DNA of 64,000 nucleotides, taken from positions 1-64,000 of the forward strand of contig NZ_LMUS01000003.1 of assembly GCF_009765835.1 (NCBI RefSeq). The letters are read 5' to 3'. This document shows positions 30,715 through 40,124 of this stretch, in pieces. The translations under genes were made by a program, and so were the position numbers. Below the pieces are notes generated by a model, which was not told the origin of the DNA, did not search any database, and saw nothing but the letters and a program-made list of their open reading frames with translations. Source of the DNA: Granulicella sp. L56 (GTDB lineage Bacteria; Acidobacteriota; Terriglobia; Terriglobales; Acidobacteriaceae). Every line of letters starts with the position of its first letter. Within the stretch, counting starts at the first letter, position 1.

Positions 30715-31272
30715 TTACGCGCGGCTCATGTAAGCGCCTTCAGCGGTATCCACGCGAATCTTTTCGCCTTCATTGATAAACGGAGGCACCTGCACCACAA
30801 GTCCCGTCTCCAGCTTGGCAGGCTTGGTGACGGAAGACGCAGTCGCCGACTTGATGCCCGGCTCGGTCTCCACCACGGTCATCTCGACCACCAGCGGAAG
30901 CTCGATGCCGACCGCCTTGCCATCGTGGTAGCTCACGCCAATCGTCAGGTTGGGCAGCAGGTAATCGACCGCATCGCCCAGGGTCTCGCGCTTCAGCATG
31001 GTCTGCTCGAAGCTCTCGTCCATGAAGTAGTAGTCATCGCCATCGTTGTAAAGGAACTCCATCTTGATCTCGTCGACGAAGACGCGCTCGATGGGATCAG
31101 GCGAACGGAAACGCTCGGTGAACATCGCTCCGGTGCGGACGTTACGCAGCTTGGCCTGGATGAAGGCGCGAAGGTTACCCGGCGTGCGGTGTTCGACGGA
31201 GAAGACCGAATGAAGGTCGTCTTTATACTTGATAACCATGCCCGGTCGCATCTGCGTGGCGGGAATCGACAT
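30715..31272 (-). CDS. efp: Translation elongation factor P
   Basis: Binds between P and E sites to restart ribosomes stalled on proline runs. The 185-residue protein has three beta-barrel domains: MRPGMVIKYKDDLHSV in domain I, then the loop HRTPGNLRAFIQAKLRN, DPIERVFVDEIKMEFLYNDGDDYYFMD, and the C-terminal signature GLVVQVPPFINEGEKIRVDT. At the loop tip, where E. coli has a modified lysine and other groups arginine, there is N33, followed by L34-R35. No EpmA/EpmB, EarP or YmfI gene is in the window. The start is preceded by AGG-rich sequence at suitable distance. The gene is transcribed away from a 110-nt gap. Confidence 0.94.
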   Translation of the reverse strand: MSIPATQMRPGMVIKYKDDLHSVFSVEHRTPGNLRAFIQAKLRNVRTGAMFTERFRSPDPIERVFVDEIKMEFLYNDGDDYYFMDESFEQTMLKRETLGDAVDYLLPNLTIGVSYHDGKAVGIELPLVVEMTVVETEPGIKSATASSVTKPAKLETGLVVQVPPFINEGEKIRVDTAEGAYMSRA

Positions 31273-31384
31273 AAGGAAAACCCCTGATTTCTATGCTGTA
31301 TTTGGAAGTGGCAGAGTGGGTGCGGAATCGCTGCCGACTCGCCCACAACCCTTTAATTGTAGCTCAGGGAGCTGCCCGTCCGCC

Positions 31385-32332
31385 TTAGCCGCGGCCAAAC
31401 AGCCGCTTAAAGAAGTGGCCAATCCAGTGGCCAACGTCCGAATGATGCTGCGGTGTTGGAGCCGAGGATTCTGTAGCCGCTGCCGACGGTGATACCGAAC
31501 CTGTCGCTGGCGTATTGGCCTCCGCCGCCTCGCTGGGTAGCGGCGGGCTGGCTGCGTTTCCATTGGCGTCGTAGCTCAACGTCGTCGCGACCTGCGCGTG
31601 GACTACGCCCTCTGGGGCTTGCGGAACCGACGCCACAGGTGCGAGTCCATTACTGATGGCGGCGGGAAAAGGATGTTGCGCCTCCACCGTCTGCTTTGTG
31701 CCGCCAGCTTTCACGGCTGCATCCGCCAAAGAGAGTCCCGGCGCTGGAGCAGGAGGACAGCCGCAGGGAGAGCTCTCGTTGTCCACCACTTCCTTCAGGC
31801 TGCCATGCTCGAACAGAACATGCTGGCCGGGACGAAGGTTATAGCTCGATTCGCTAAACTGGTCAGCGCCAGTCAGAATCGGCGCGCTTGCGCCGCGATT
31901 CTCGACGCAGGTATCACCGTTGCTGGTGACGCGAAGACTCAGGTCAAGCGGTCCGTTGCTACCGATTCCGAAACGCAGGTCAGGCGTCATGATGACATCG
32001 CTGGTCGTCGCTGCCATGCGTACTTCAATGGCACCGCGATCGAGCGACAGCATCAGCGGCGCTGGCCCTGTCGCGCTCTTACCGGCAGTGATGTGCAGGC
32101 CGCTGGTGGCGCATACATGGATCGAGCCGCCGCGATTCAAGCTGACATCCGCGGTGTGGTCTTTTGCAGTAACGGTGGTGTTGGCGACCAGAACGGCGCG
32201 GCCATTGTTGACGGTAAGCTCGCCTGCCACAGTGGCGTCCTGCACGGCCACGTCGCCAATAGGCTGCTGAGCCTGTGCGGCTCCGCAAAGTACCGCGAAC
32301 AAAATCGCCAACTGGAGCTTCATCTTCACCAC
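31385..32332 (-). CDS. Exported protein with FecR-like beta domain
   Basis: A 315-residue protein with a signal peptide (MKLQLAILFAVLCGAAQA). The segment after it, GELTVNNGRAVLVANTTVTAKD and GGSIHVCATSGLHIT, resembles FecR-type beta repeats. A paired cysteine region (SSPCGCPPAP), a long Ala/Ser/Pro-rich region and a short amphipathic basic tail (HWIGHFFKRLFGRG) complete it. The start GTG at 32332 lies 1 nt after the trpG stop; the ATG three codons on is equally good and puts the signal peptide at the very start. It seems co-transcribed with trpG. Function unknown. Confidence 0.65.
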   Translation of the reverse strand: MVKMKLQLAILFAVLCGAAQAQQPIGDVAVQDATVAGELTVNNGRAVLVANTTVTAKDHTADVSLNRGGSIHVCATSGLHITAGKSATGPAPLMLSLDRGAIEVRMAATTSDVIMTPDLRFGIGSNGPLDLSLRVTSNGDTCVENRGASAPILTGADQFSESSYNLRPGQHVLFEHGSLKEVVDNESSPCGCPPAPAPGLSLADAAVKAGGTKQTVEAQHPFPAAISNGLAPVASVPQAPEGVVHAQVATTLSYDANGNAASPPLPSEAAEANTPATGSVSPSAAATESSAPTPQHHSDVGHWIGHFFKRLFGRG

Positions 32333-32333
32333 G

Positions 32334-32909
32334 TTACATCTTCAGGAAATTCTGGATGATCTGCTTGCCATGCACGGTCAGCACACTCTCGGGATGAAAC
32401 TGCACGCCTTCAATGGGCAGCTCACGATGCCGCAGCGCCATGATGGTCTCGCCATCCGCAGTCCGCGCGGAGACCTCCAACTCTTCTGGGAAGCCGTCCT
32501 CGGCGACGATCAGCGAGTGATAGCGCGTGCAGGTCATCGCCGATGGAATGCCCTTGAAGATGGTCTTGCCGTCGTGCTCCACCTCGCTGGTCTTGCCATG
32601 CATCAACTTCGGAGCACGCACAACATTGCCGCCAAACGCTGCTCCAATGGCCTGATGACCCAGGCAGACACCGAGCAGCGGAACGCGATGCTTCGCCCTC
32701 GCAAAGTGCCGGATCAGCTCGATGCTGATGCCCGCGTCCTGCGGTGTGCAAGGCCCGGGCGAGATCAGGATGTGGTCCGGGTGCAGAGCTTCGACCTCGG
32801 CCGGGGTCAACTCGTCGTTGCGGCGAATCACCATCTCTGCGCCGAGTTCGCCCATGTACTGCACTAGGTTATAGGTAAAAGAGTCGTAGTTATCGAGCAC
32901 GAAGACCAT
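32334..32909 (-). CDS. trpG: Anthranilate/aminodeoxychorismate synthase glutaminase
   Basis: Class-I glutamine amidotransferase of 191 residues supplying ammonia to TrpE (and possibly to PabB). It has [34 protein letters not shown], the nucleophile loop [18 protein letters not shown] (C82), [16 protein letters not shown] and the catalytic pair in VQFHPESVL (H172, E174). All TrpG/PabA signatures are present. It is alone here; trpE is about 27 kb away in the opposite orientation. A shared TrpG/PabA role is likely in genomes with a single copy, but this cannot be seen in the window. Confidence 0.93.
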   Translation of the reverse strand: MVFVLDNYDSFTYNLVQYMGELGAEMVIRRNDELTPAEVEALHPDHILISPGPCTPQDAGISIELIRHFARAKHRVPLLGVCLGHQAIGAAFGGNVVRAPKLMHGKTSEVEHDGKTIFKGIPSAMTCTRYHSLIVAEDGFPEELEVSARTADGETIMALRHRELPIEGVQFHPESVLTVHGKQIIQNFLKM

Positions 32910-33028
32910 AGGATTTCTCTGATTTTACGCCTTTGCAAGGGCAAACCGTCCAAGCGCCTCTTCCCTGAGATTCCTGGTTGGATTTTGATTCCTAAAGAGC
33001 GGTAGACTCATCTCGTGAGTGTTCGAGT

Positions 33029-33364
33029 ATGTTGATCGAGGTCGCCAAGCCGGTCGCCTTACTACTATGCCTGCTCTCCCTGTGCGCTGTATTCCACACG
33101 GCTTTTTTAATTCCCGCCAGTGACCTGCATCAGACGATCCTGGACTCTCTTGAACTGTTGTCCCTGGCTGCCGGAATCTCACTGATCAGTGGATTAATCT
33201 TTCGCGAATCCGTGCAAGAGACCTCTGCGGACAGTAAGCGGCTTATGACGACACTTCCCATTCAAGTCTTCTATTGGGCTTCGGGCATCATGCTGCTTCT
33301 CTTCCTCTGCTCCTGGTATCTGGAGAGCCATTGCGTCTTCTACCGGGATGTACGGCGCTTCTGA
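33029..33364 (+). CDS. Small integral membrane protein of unknown function
   Basis: A 111-residue protein with three hydrophobic helices (VAKPVALLLCLLSLCAVFHTAFL, LELLSLAAGISLISGLIF and VFYWASGIMLLLFLCSWYL). A conserved-looking polar loop RESVQETSADSKRL separates the second and third. Typical of small acidobacterial membrane proteins without known role. The ribosome site is weak. It is divergent from trpG and convergent with infB, whose terminator lies in between. Confidence 0.55.
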   Translation: MLIEVAKPVALLLCLLSLCAVFHTAFLIPASDLHQTILDSLELLSLAAGISLISGLIFRESVQETSADSKRLMTTLPIQVFYWASGIMLLLFLCSWYLESHCVFYRDVRRF

Positions 33365-33390
33365 TCTCTGAAGAATGTGCTTCAAAAAAA

Positions 33391-33420
33391 TAAAAGGGCG
33401 GGATCGAAATCCCGCCCTTT
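33391..33420 (-). terminator. Intrinsic terminator of the rimP-nusA-infB operon
   Basis: Perfect 12-bp stem AAAGGGCGGGAT (33393-33404) / ATCCCGCCCTTT (33409-33420) with loop CGAA. Read on the minus strand it is followed by TTTTATTTTTTT (33384-33395), a strong U-tract. It lies just after the infB stop. Confidence 0.9.
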
Positions 33421-33443
33421 GTGGATGCAGCTTCAGGCAATCG

Positions 33444-36400
33444 CTAGGCGTTGACCGAAGTTTCGTTCGCAGTTGCAGCGGCTTCGGCTGCGGCCCTTTC
33501 CTTCTCGGCCTTCTCTGCCTTGCGTGCTACGGCTGAGTTCTGGCCAAGTTCGGCAGCGAGCGTCTCCGTGGTGAAAGACTCGATGACGTCGCCTGCCTTG
33601 ATGTCCTTGAAGCCGGCGAGATCGATACCGCACTCGACGCCCTGACGGACCTCGGAGACGTCTTCCTTGACGCGCTTGAGGCTGGAGATCTTGCCCTTCC
33701 AGACCTCGTTGCCGTCGCGCAGGACACGAACCTGAGCGTCGCGCTTGATGAGGCCGTCGGTGACGCGGCAACCTGCAATCTGGCCGACCTTGGTGATCTT
33801 GAAGACCTGCAGCACTTCGGCGCGACCTGCGTAGTTCTCCTTGTAGACCGGTTCGAGCAAGCCATACATCGCCTTGGTGATCTGGTCCTGAAGCTCGTAG
33901 ATGATCGAGTGCAGACGAATCTCGACGTTCTCGCGCTCCGCAATCTCTGCGGCCTTACGGTCGGGACGGACGTTGAAGCCGATGATGACGGCATTGGATG
34001 CAGACGCGAGCAGAACGTCGGACTCGGTGATCGCGCCGACGCCGGAGTGCAGCACGCGAACGCGGACCTTCTCGGTGGACATGCGTTGCAGCGAGTCGGC
34101 CAGAACCTCGACCGAGCCCTGCACGTCGCCCTTGAGGATCAGGTTCAGGTCCTTCATACCGGCCTGCTTGATCTGTTCGGCGAGGCCCTCGAGCGAGACG
34201 CGGGAGCTCTTGGCCAGTTGCGCCTCGCGCTCCTTCATCTTGCGGTACTGGGCAATGCCCTTGGCCTTGTCGCGGTCAGCCATGACCAGGAAGGTATCGC
34301 CAGCATCCGGCATACTTTCGAGACCGAGGATTTCGACCGGTGTAGACGGTCCGGCTTCGGTGATTGAACGGCCACGGTCATCGAACATGGCGCGAATCTT
34401 GCCGAAAGTGTTGCCGACGATGTAGCTATCACCAAGACGCAACGTTCCATTCTGAACAAGGATCGATGCGACCGCACCGCGGCCACGATCAAGCTTGGCT
34501 TCGATGACAGTTCCGACTGCGGGACGGTCAAGAACAGCCTTGGGTGCGCTGATATCGGCTACGAGGCAGATCATCTCCTCGAGCAGATCGAGGCCGATGC
34601 GCTTCTTCGCCGAGACCTCGACGAATTCCGTGTCGCCGCCCTGGTTGGAAGGCTGAAGGCCACGAGCAGCAAGTTGCTGGATGACCTTCGCGGGGTTTGC
34701 GTCGGGCTTATCGATCTTGTTGACGGCGACGATGATCGGCACCTTGGCGGCGCGAGCGTGGTCGATGGCTTCGAGGGTCTGCGGCATGACGCCATCGTCT
34801 GCGGCAACGACGACGACGACGATGTCGGTGATCTTCGCTCCGCGAGCACGCATACGGGTGAAGGCCTCGTGACCGGGAGTGTCGAGGAAGACGATCTCGC
34901 GACCGAAGGCGGGGGAGTCGGGCTTGGTGACGTGGACCTTGTAGGCTCCGATGTGCTGCGTGATGCCGCCAGCCTCGCCTGAAGCTACGTCGGTGGAACG
35001 GATGGCGTCGAGTAGCGAGGTCTTACCGTGGTCGACGTGGCCCATGACTGTTACCACTGGCGACCGGGCGATCTCGACCATGCCCGTGGTGTCTTCGAGG
35101 AAGCCTTCGATGGCCTCGTTCTCCAACTGCTCTTCGACCGTGATGACCTGGGCATCGGCGCCGAACTGGCGAGCGACGTCCTTGACCAGTTCGCCTTCGA
35201 GCGACTGGTTGACGGTGACGAAGACGCCCTTCATCAGGAGGCTCGCGATAAGGTCCTTGCCGCGTACGTCAAGCTTCTCGGCGAGGTCCTTGACGCTGAT
35301 GCCTTCGGTGACGGTGATGGTGCGGGTGATAGGCAGCGGCTCACGCGAGATGGGCGCTCCGCCGAAACGCGATGGCGGCTGGAAGCCCTTCATCGGGCCT
35401 TCTTTGCTCTTCTCGTAGCGCTGGTTGCCACGACGCGAGGCCGGACGTGCCGCCGGACGCATTCCTGGCTTCTCGCCGGGGCCGAGCGGTGCTCCGGGAG
35501 CCGCACCGGGGGCTCCGGGACGCGCGCCGAAGCCAGGACGAGCACCAAAGCCGGGGCGCGGGGCTCCGGGAGCGAATCCGGGACGTCCGGGGGCTCCGCC
35601 GGGACCGCCTGGGCCACCGGGATAGGTGCGTGTCGGGTGCATGGGACGGCGTGCGCCGGGAGCCATGGAGGAGGTGGGACGAGAACCAGGAGCGCCGGGG
35701 GCCTGGGGCCGTGGGCGCTCGAAGATGGGACGGCTGCGCGCCGGTGCTCCGGGAGCGACAGGGGGAGCAGTGTAGATGGGGCGCGGGCCGGTCTGCGGCA
35801 TGATAACGCGGCGAGGCGGAGGGCCTGCTGGTACTACTGGTGCCGGAGGAGCAGCGGCCTCGACTGGAGCTTCAGGGGCAGCGGCGGCGACCGATTCCGG
35901 TGCAGGGGCGGGCGCAGTAGTTGCGGCTGCGGGCTGCGTGACCGCGGCCGTTGGAGCAGCAGCAACAGATGGCGTTGAGGCCGTGGGCTTCGCGGCGAGA
36001 GGCGCAGCCACGACCGAAGGTGCGACGACCACAGGCTGGGCCGACACAGGAGCTGTGGCGGGTGGGCGCGCGATCACCGGGCCGACCGGCGGCTTGCTTG
36101 CAATCGCCGGGGGGGCAGGAGGCGTGGGAGTAATGATGTTCGCAGCCTGACGAGGTTGCGGGACAATGCGGCGCGGCGCAGGTGGCACTCCCGGGGTCGG
36201 AGCTGGTGTGGCTGCCGAGGCGGAGATCGAGACCGCAGGGGCTGCGGGCCGCGACGCTACTGGAGCGGCATGAGCCGTAGGCGGAGGCGCGGCGACAACT
36301 GCCGTGGGGCGTGGCGGCGCGGCCTTGGCAGCAGCATCGGCCTGCTTGCGCTCGAGGATGGCCTTGAGGGCGTCGCCGGGCTTGGAGACCTTGGAGAGGT

Positions 36401-36611
36401 CAAACTTCGGCTTGGCCTCGACGGCCTGTCTCCCTGCGCTCGCGGTGCGGCTTCCACCGTTAAAATAGTTGCGCACCTTCTCGGCCTGATCGGCCTCGAT
36501 GGAGCTGGAGTGCGTCTTTCCAGTGACGCCGATCGCTTCCAGCGCATCGAGAATCGGCCTGCTCTTTACTTCCAGTTCTCGTGCCAGATCGTTGATTCGA
36601 ACTTTGCTCAT
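33444..36611 (-). CDS. infB: Translation initiation factor IF-2
   Basis: GTPase that places initiator fMet-tRNA on the 30S subunit. The 1055-residue protein starts with an IF2_N helix domain ([26 protein letters not shown]). A very long Pro/Ala/Gly-rich linker follows (about 60-400), including repeats such as [11 protein letters not shown], then a second IF2_N ([19 protein letters not shown]). The G domain starts near 520 with [12 protein letters not shown] (G1), then DTPGHEAF (G3) and [10 protein letters not shown] (G4); domains II, III and IV follow ([33 protein letters not shown]). The linker makes it longer than the E. coli protein; this is usual in Gram-negative IF-2. It is the last gene after nusA. 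Confidence 0.95.
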   Translation of the reverse strand: MSKVRINDLARELEVKSRPILDALEAIGVTGKTHSSSIEADQAEKVRNYFNGGSRTASAGRQAVEAKPKFDLSKVSKPGDALKAILERKQADAAAKAAPPRPTAVVAAPPPTAHAAPVASRPAAPAVSISASAATPAPTPGVPPAPRRIVPQPRQAANIITPTPPAPPAIASKPPVGPVIARPPATAPVSAQPVVVAPSVVAAPLAAKPTASTPSVAAAPTAAVTQPAAATTAPAPAPESVAAAAPEAPVEAAAPPAPVVPAGPPPRRVIMPQTGPRPIYTAPPVAPGAPARSRPIFERPRPQAPGAPGSRPTSSMAPGARRPMHPTRTYPGGPGGPGGAPGRPGFAPGAPRPGFGARPGFGARPGAPGAAPGAPLGPGEKPGMRPAARPASRRGNQRYEKSKEGPMKGFQPPSRFGGAPISREPLPITRTITVTEGISVKDLAEKLDVRGKDLIASLLMKGVFVTVNQSLEGELVKDVARQFGADAQVITVEEQLENEAIEGFLEDTTGMVEIARSPVVTVMGHVDHGKTSLLDAIRSTDVASGEAGGITQHIGAYKVHVTKPDSPAFGREIVFLDTPGHEAFTRMRARGAKITDIVVVVVAADDGVMPQTLEAIDHARAAKVPIIVAVNKIDKPDANPAKVIQQLAARGLQPSNQGGDTEFVEVSAKKRIGLDLLEEMICLVADISAPKAVLDRPAVGTVIEAKLDRGRGAVASILVQNGTLRLGDSYIVGNTFGKIRAMFDDRGRSITEAGPSTPVEILGLESMPDAGDTFLVMADRDKAKGIAQYRKMKEREAQLAKSSRVSLEGLAEQIKQAGMKDLNLILKGDVQGSVEVLADSLQRMSTEKVRVRVLHSGVGAITESDVLLASASNAVIIGFNVRPDRKAAEIAERENVEIRLHSIIYELQDQITKAMYGLLEPVYKENYAGRAEVLQVFKITKVGQIAGCRVTDGLIKRDAQVRVLRDGNEVWKGKISSLKRVKEDVSEVRQGVECGIDLAGFKDIKAGDVIESFTTETLAAELGQNSAVARKAEKAEKERAAAEAAATANETSVNA

Positions 36612-36746
36612 CCGTCCCTTTTCGCTTCCCTGCGCCCTTAGCTGTTCATATCAGCCTCATTGAGGTAGGAATCTTTGGTTGTATGTATTATCGCCGAAAC
36701 GCCTTTGGGGCGATTCAGCGAAGAATGGGTTGCATGGCTGATACGG

Positions 36747-38345
36747 CTAGCCACGGTCTGGTCCATCGCTATCGATGCCTTCGTCGGAGATCTCCTGGCT
36801 CTCGTTCACCAGGGAATCCACGCTGTCGTTATCTGACTCAATCTGTTCTTCGCGAGCATCAGCATCGCTGAATGCGTCGCTTGCCTCATCTTCAGCTTCG
36901 GCAATCTCCTCGGAGGAGGTATCGTCCACCTCTTCGGCGGTGCCGGTTTCTGCTGCTTCAGCGAGAATTGCCTCTGGGGTCTTGTTCACAGTATCTGCCT
37001 CCGCTTCTTCGTTTTCAGATGCGGCTTCGGCGGCTGCGGGAGCTTGAACGGCAGGACGCTCCTCGCCTTCTTCGTACTGGCCGAAGTAGTGGCGAACGGC
37101 CACGGAGATCTTTTCCACAGTCTTCTCACCGATGCCCGGGACCTCTTCGAGCTGCTCGGGGGTCATGTCGGCGAGCGCTTCGACCGTGGTGATGCCTGCG
37201 GCGATGAGCTTCTCGAGGACAGCTTCGCCGAGCTCTGTGACCTGTTCGATCGGTGTGGTGGGGCCGCCGGACATGGCCTGCATCTGCTGCTCGACCTCCT
37301 GGCGTTTCTCCTCTTCGCTCTTGATGTCGATCTTCCACTGCAACAGCTTGGCGGCAAGGCGAACGTTCTGCCCCTTCTTGCCGATGGCGAGCGAGAGCTG
37401 GGTGTCATCGACGATGACCTCGATCTGCTTCTCGCCAAGATCGGTGATGGAGACGCGGCTGACCTTGGCAGGCTGCAGCGCCTTTTCGGCGAAGGTGGTG
37501 ATCTCTTCGGAGAACTCGATAATGTCGATCTTCTCGCCGCGCAGCTCGCGGATGATGGACTGCACGCGCATGCCCTTCATGCCAACGCAGGCGCCGACCG
37601 GGTCGACGTCCTTGTCGCGGGACTGTACGGCAATCTTGGTGCGCTCGCCGGCTTCGCGGGCGATGGCGCGAATCGTGACCGTACCGTCGTAGATCTCGGG
37701 GACTTCGGACTGGAAGAGGTTCTGCACCAGCCCAGGCGCGGCGCGGGAGACGATGACCTGCGGGCCTTTGGCGGCGCGATCCACGCGAAGCAGGACGACG
37801 CGAACGCGCTCGCCCACGGCAAATTGCTCAAGGCGGGACTGCTCGCGCTTGGGCATACGAGCTTCGGCCTTGCCCAGATCGAAGATGACGTCCATCGGTT
37901 CGAGGCGCTTCACAGTAGCGTTGAGGACCTCGCCGGCGCGGTGGTTGTACTCGTTGAAGACAGTGTCGCGCTCGGCCTCGCGGACCTTCTGGAAGATGAC
38001 CTGCTTGGCCATCTGCGCAGCGATGCGGCCAAGAGGGGTGGTGTCCTTGTAGAAGCGGAGTTCGCCGCCGACTTCGACCTCGGGTGCGAGTTCGCGGGCC
38101 TGATCGAGAGTCAGTTGATTGATGTCGTCTTCGACCTGTTCAGGGGTCTCGACTACGGTCTTGTAGACGTAGGCGCGGATCTCACCGGTGTCGCGGTCCA
38201 TCTCGGCGCGCATGTTCTCCTGCGTCTTGTAATACTTGCGGGTGGCGAGGGCGATAGCGTCTTCAACGGCGCCTACAACGATCTCGGGTTCGATTCCCTT
38301 GTCCCGGCTTAACGTCTCAATGGATTGATACAAAACACTTGCCAT
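36747..38345 (-). CDS. nusA: Transcription termination/antitermination factor NusA
   Basis: RNA-polymerase-associated elongation factor modulating pausing, termination and antitermination. The 532-residue protein has the amino-terminal domain (YQSIETLSRDKGIEPEIVVGAVEDAIALATRKYY), an S1 domain, and two KH domains with DPVGACVGMKGMRVQSIIRELRGEKIDII and SLAIGKKGQNVRLAAKLLQWKIDI. A helix-hairpin-helix follows (TTVEALADMTPEQLEEVPGIGEKTVEKI). The last 110 or so residues are very acidic (many Glu, Asp, Ser), an extension beyond the family core. It lies between rimP (68 nt before) and infB (135 nt after). Confidence 0.95.
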   Translation of the reverse strand: MASVLYQSIETLSRDKGIEPEIVVGAVEDAIALATRKYYKTQENMRAEMDRDTGEIRAYVYKTVVETPEQVEDDINQLTLDQARELAPEVEVGGELRFYKDTTPLGRIAAQMAKQVIFQKVREAERDTVFNEYNHRAGEVLNATVKRLEPMDVIFDLGKAEARMPKREQSRLEQFAVGERVRVVLLRVDRAAKGPQVIVSRAAPGLVQNLFQSEVPEIYDGTVTIRAIAREAGERTKIAVQSRDKDVDPVGACVGMKGMRVQSIIRELRGEKIDIIEFSEEITTFAEKALQPAKVSRVSITDLGEKQIEVIVDDTQLSLAIGKKGQNVRLAAKLLQWKIDIKSEEEKRQEVEQQMQAMSGGPTTPIEQVTELGEAVLEKLIAAGITTVEALADMTPEQLEEVPGIGEKTVEKISVAVRHYFGQYEEGEERPAVQAPAAAEAASENEEAEADTVNKTPEAILAEAAETGTAEEVDDTSSEEIAEAEDEASDAFSDADAREEQIESDNDSVDSLVNESQEISDEGIDSDGPDRG

Positions 38346-38413
38346 CGGTCACTTGTCCTTCACTGCCCAGACTGCGGGCTTCCTGCTGCTTATCGTTACT
38401 TTGATGCGGGTAC

Positions 38414-38986
38414 TTAGATCTCCGCGACCAGGTTTGCCTTTTCGATATTCGCCAAAGGAATATCGACGGTTTGTTCGGTTGCGGCCTTCTTTGCCTTGCC
38501 CTTTTGCTTGATGGCGGAGAGGTCGACGGTCGCTGTGTTGTCCGCGAATTTCACCAGCCTGCCCTGCCATTGCCGATTGTTGTTGATCGGCGTGAATGTC
38601 TGAACCTTTACGAGGTTGCCCTGAAATCTGGTGAAATCCTCTGCGCTGTACAGCTTGCGCTCGAGGCCGGGAGAGGAGACTTCGAGGGTGTACTCGGCTC
38701 CGGGGATGAGGTCTTCTACGTCGAGAACTGTGCCAAAGTCCCGGGCGAACTGGGAGCAATCCTCGTGGGTGACGCCGGAGAGCATCTCTACGGGGACGCC
38801 CTTGGGCAGCTCGTCGGGATTAGCGGTTTCAGCCAGCTTGGCGCGCTCAGCCGCGTTCTTTTCAAGAAAAATGCGGAGCGTGCGAAACTTGCCGCCGCCC
38901 TGAAACTCGATATCGACGAGGTCAAGGTCATGCGACGCGGCAACGCGTTGTGCGGCGGCTCGAATTGTGTCCAATTTCAACGACAT
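38414..38986 (-). CDS. rimP: Ribosome maturation factor RimP
   Basis: Needed for 30S assembly. The 190-residue protein has the RimP amino domain (HDLDLVDIEFQGGGKFRTLRIFLEK, GVTHEDCSQFARDFGTVLDVEDLIPGAEYTLEVSSPGLERKL) and a C-terminal SH3-like barrel (FTRFQGNLVKVQTFTPINNNRQWQGRLV, IPLANIEKANLVAEI). The VSSPGLERKL block is the family hallmark. It is first in rimP-nusA-infB, the standard order, and a leader hairpin lies upstream at 39016-39040. Confidence 0.93.
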   Translation of the reverse strand: MSLKLDTIRAAAQRVAASHDLDLVDIEFQGGGKFRTLRIFLEKNAAERAKLAETANPDELPKGVPVEMLSGVTHEDCSQFARDFGTVLDVEDLIPGAEYTLEVSSPGLERKLYSAEDFTRFQGNLVKVQTFTPINNNRQWQGRLVKFADNTATVDLSAIKQKGKAKKAATEQTVDIPLANIEKANLVAEI

Positions 38987-39015
38987 AGCGGTTTTTCAGG
39001 ATCGTTTTTAAAGCA

Positions 39016-39040
39016 AATAAAAAGTGGGTTCTCACCCACT
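39016..39040 (-). promoter_or_regulatory. Terminator-like leader hairpin upstream of rimP
   Basis: On the minus strand a stem AGTGGG (39035-39040) / CCCACT (39023-39028) with loop TGAGAA is followed by TTTTTATTT, then about 30 nt to the rimP start. This is the shape of an attenuator and resembles the rimP-leader type motif found before this operon in other bacteria (inference). It could equally end a short antisense or upstream transcript. Confidence 0.55.
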
Positions 39041-39155
39041 CATCTCTTCCGTCAATTTGCCGGTGCGGTCACGGCTGTTCGAACAACGGAACAAAAGCGT
39101 TCTTTTTGATGATACATCTCCTGTATAGGGATTTCAATGCTTGAATGAGGCTCTC

Positions 39156-39977
39156 ATGAAGTTCTTCATAACTGGACGGATTAAGCGCAGTTCGTACCTC
39201 TTGGCTGCGATCGTTGGCCTGATGAGCATGACTTTCGCCTATGGCCAGAATCAGGATAAGGACAAGCCGGGGCGATTGACCTTCGACGTAGCGGCGATCC
39301 GGCGATCCGACCCGAACGTGCGCGACGGCCGCATCAAAGCGACGCCCGGAGGCAATGGATATTCGGCACAGAACATCCCGGTAAAGCTGATGATCAGCCT
39401 GATGTACAAGGTGCCCATGCGCCAGATCAAGGGCGCGCCGGACTGGCTTGCCAGCGACGGCTACGATGTCGAGGCCAAGGTGGACCATCCCTACAGCGTC
39501 GACGATTTGCATGTGATGTTTCAGAACCTGCTGGCCGACCGGTTCAACCTGAAGTTCCACAAAGAGATCAAGGAAGGCCCAGTCTATGCCCTGATGGTGG
39601 ATAAATCGGGATCGAAGATGAAGGTCGACGAGAGTAAGCAGGACTTCAGTATTCCGATGAACGACAACGAGGATGGCGTCACGGTCGGCAAGAGGGTCAA
39701 CATGGAGTACTTCTGCTGGTGGCTGGGGCGCGTGCTGCATCAGGATGAGCGTCCGGTAATCGACAGGACCGGGCTGACCCAGAGCTACGACTTCACGCTG
39801 TCGTTTGCGCCGGTATTGCCACCCAACGTCCCGCAAGAGAAGCTCCCTGCCGGATTGCTGGATCGTCCGTCGATCTTTGACGCATTGAAGCAGCAGCTTG
39901 GCTTAAAGCTTGAGGCGGAGAAAGGGCCAGTCGTGTATTACGTGATCGACCATGTCGAAAGGCCTTCGGATAACTAG
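39156..39977 (+). CDS. TIGR03435 family exported protein
   Basis: A 273-residue protein of the acidobacteria-typical TIGR03435 group. It has an amino-terminal signal segment (LLAAIVGLMSMTFAYG), then the family core: LTFDVAAIRRSDPN, GGNGYSAQNIPVKLMISLMYKV, IKGAPDWLASDGYDVEAKV, DLHVMFQNLLADRFNLKFHKEIKEGPVYALMVDKSGSKM, GRVLHQDERPVIDRTGLTQSYDFTL and PSIFDALKQQLGLKLEAEKGPVVYYVIDHVERPS. Function unknown; the family is expanded in Acidobacteriota genomes and is used here as a taxon marker. ATG at 39156 follows GAGG at 5 nt. Confidence 0.9.
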   Translation: MKFFITGRIKRSSYLLAAIVGLMSMTFAYGQNQDKDKPGRLTFDVAAIRRSDPNVRDGRIKATPGGNGYSAQNIPVKLMISLMYKVPMRQIKGAPDWLASDGYDVEAKVDHPYSVDDLHVMFQNLLADRFNLKFHKEIKEGPVYALMVDKSGSKMKVDESKQDFSIPMNDNEDGVTVGKRVNMEYFCWWLGRVLHQDERPVIDRTGLTQSYDFTLSFAPVLPPNVPQEKLPAGLLDRPSIFDALKQQLGLKLEAEKGPVVYYVIDHVERPSDN

Positions 39978-40124
39978 CGCCTTTCGAAGAATGGCAGCAG
40001 AAACGAGGAGAGCAGAAAGAGCGAGGATTTGCTCTGCCGGGTGGGCGACTCTACAATCTAGGATAATCCTTTGGTTTTTAGGCGCAGCTCTCACTCTGGC
40101 TTATCTGCCGGGACACATAAAAAC

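Noticed and set aside
35028-35978. 316-codon plus-strand open frame opposite infB
   Set aside because: Lies over the Pro/Ala-rich linker of IF-2; low complexity.
37044-38312. 422-codon plus-strand open frame opposite nusA
   Set aside because: Shadow of NusA; no motif.
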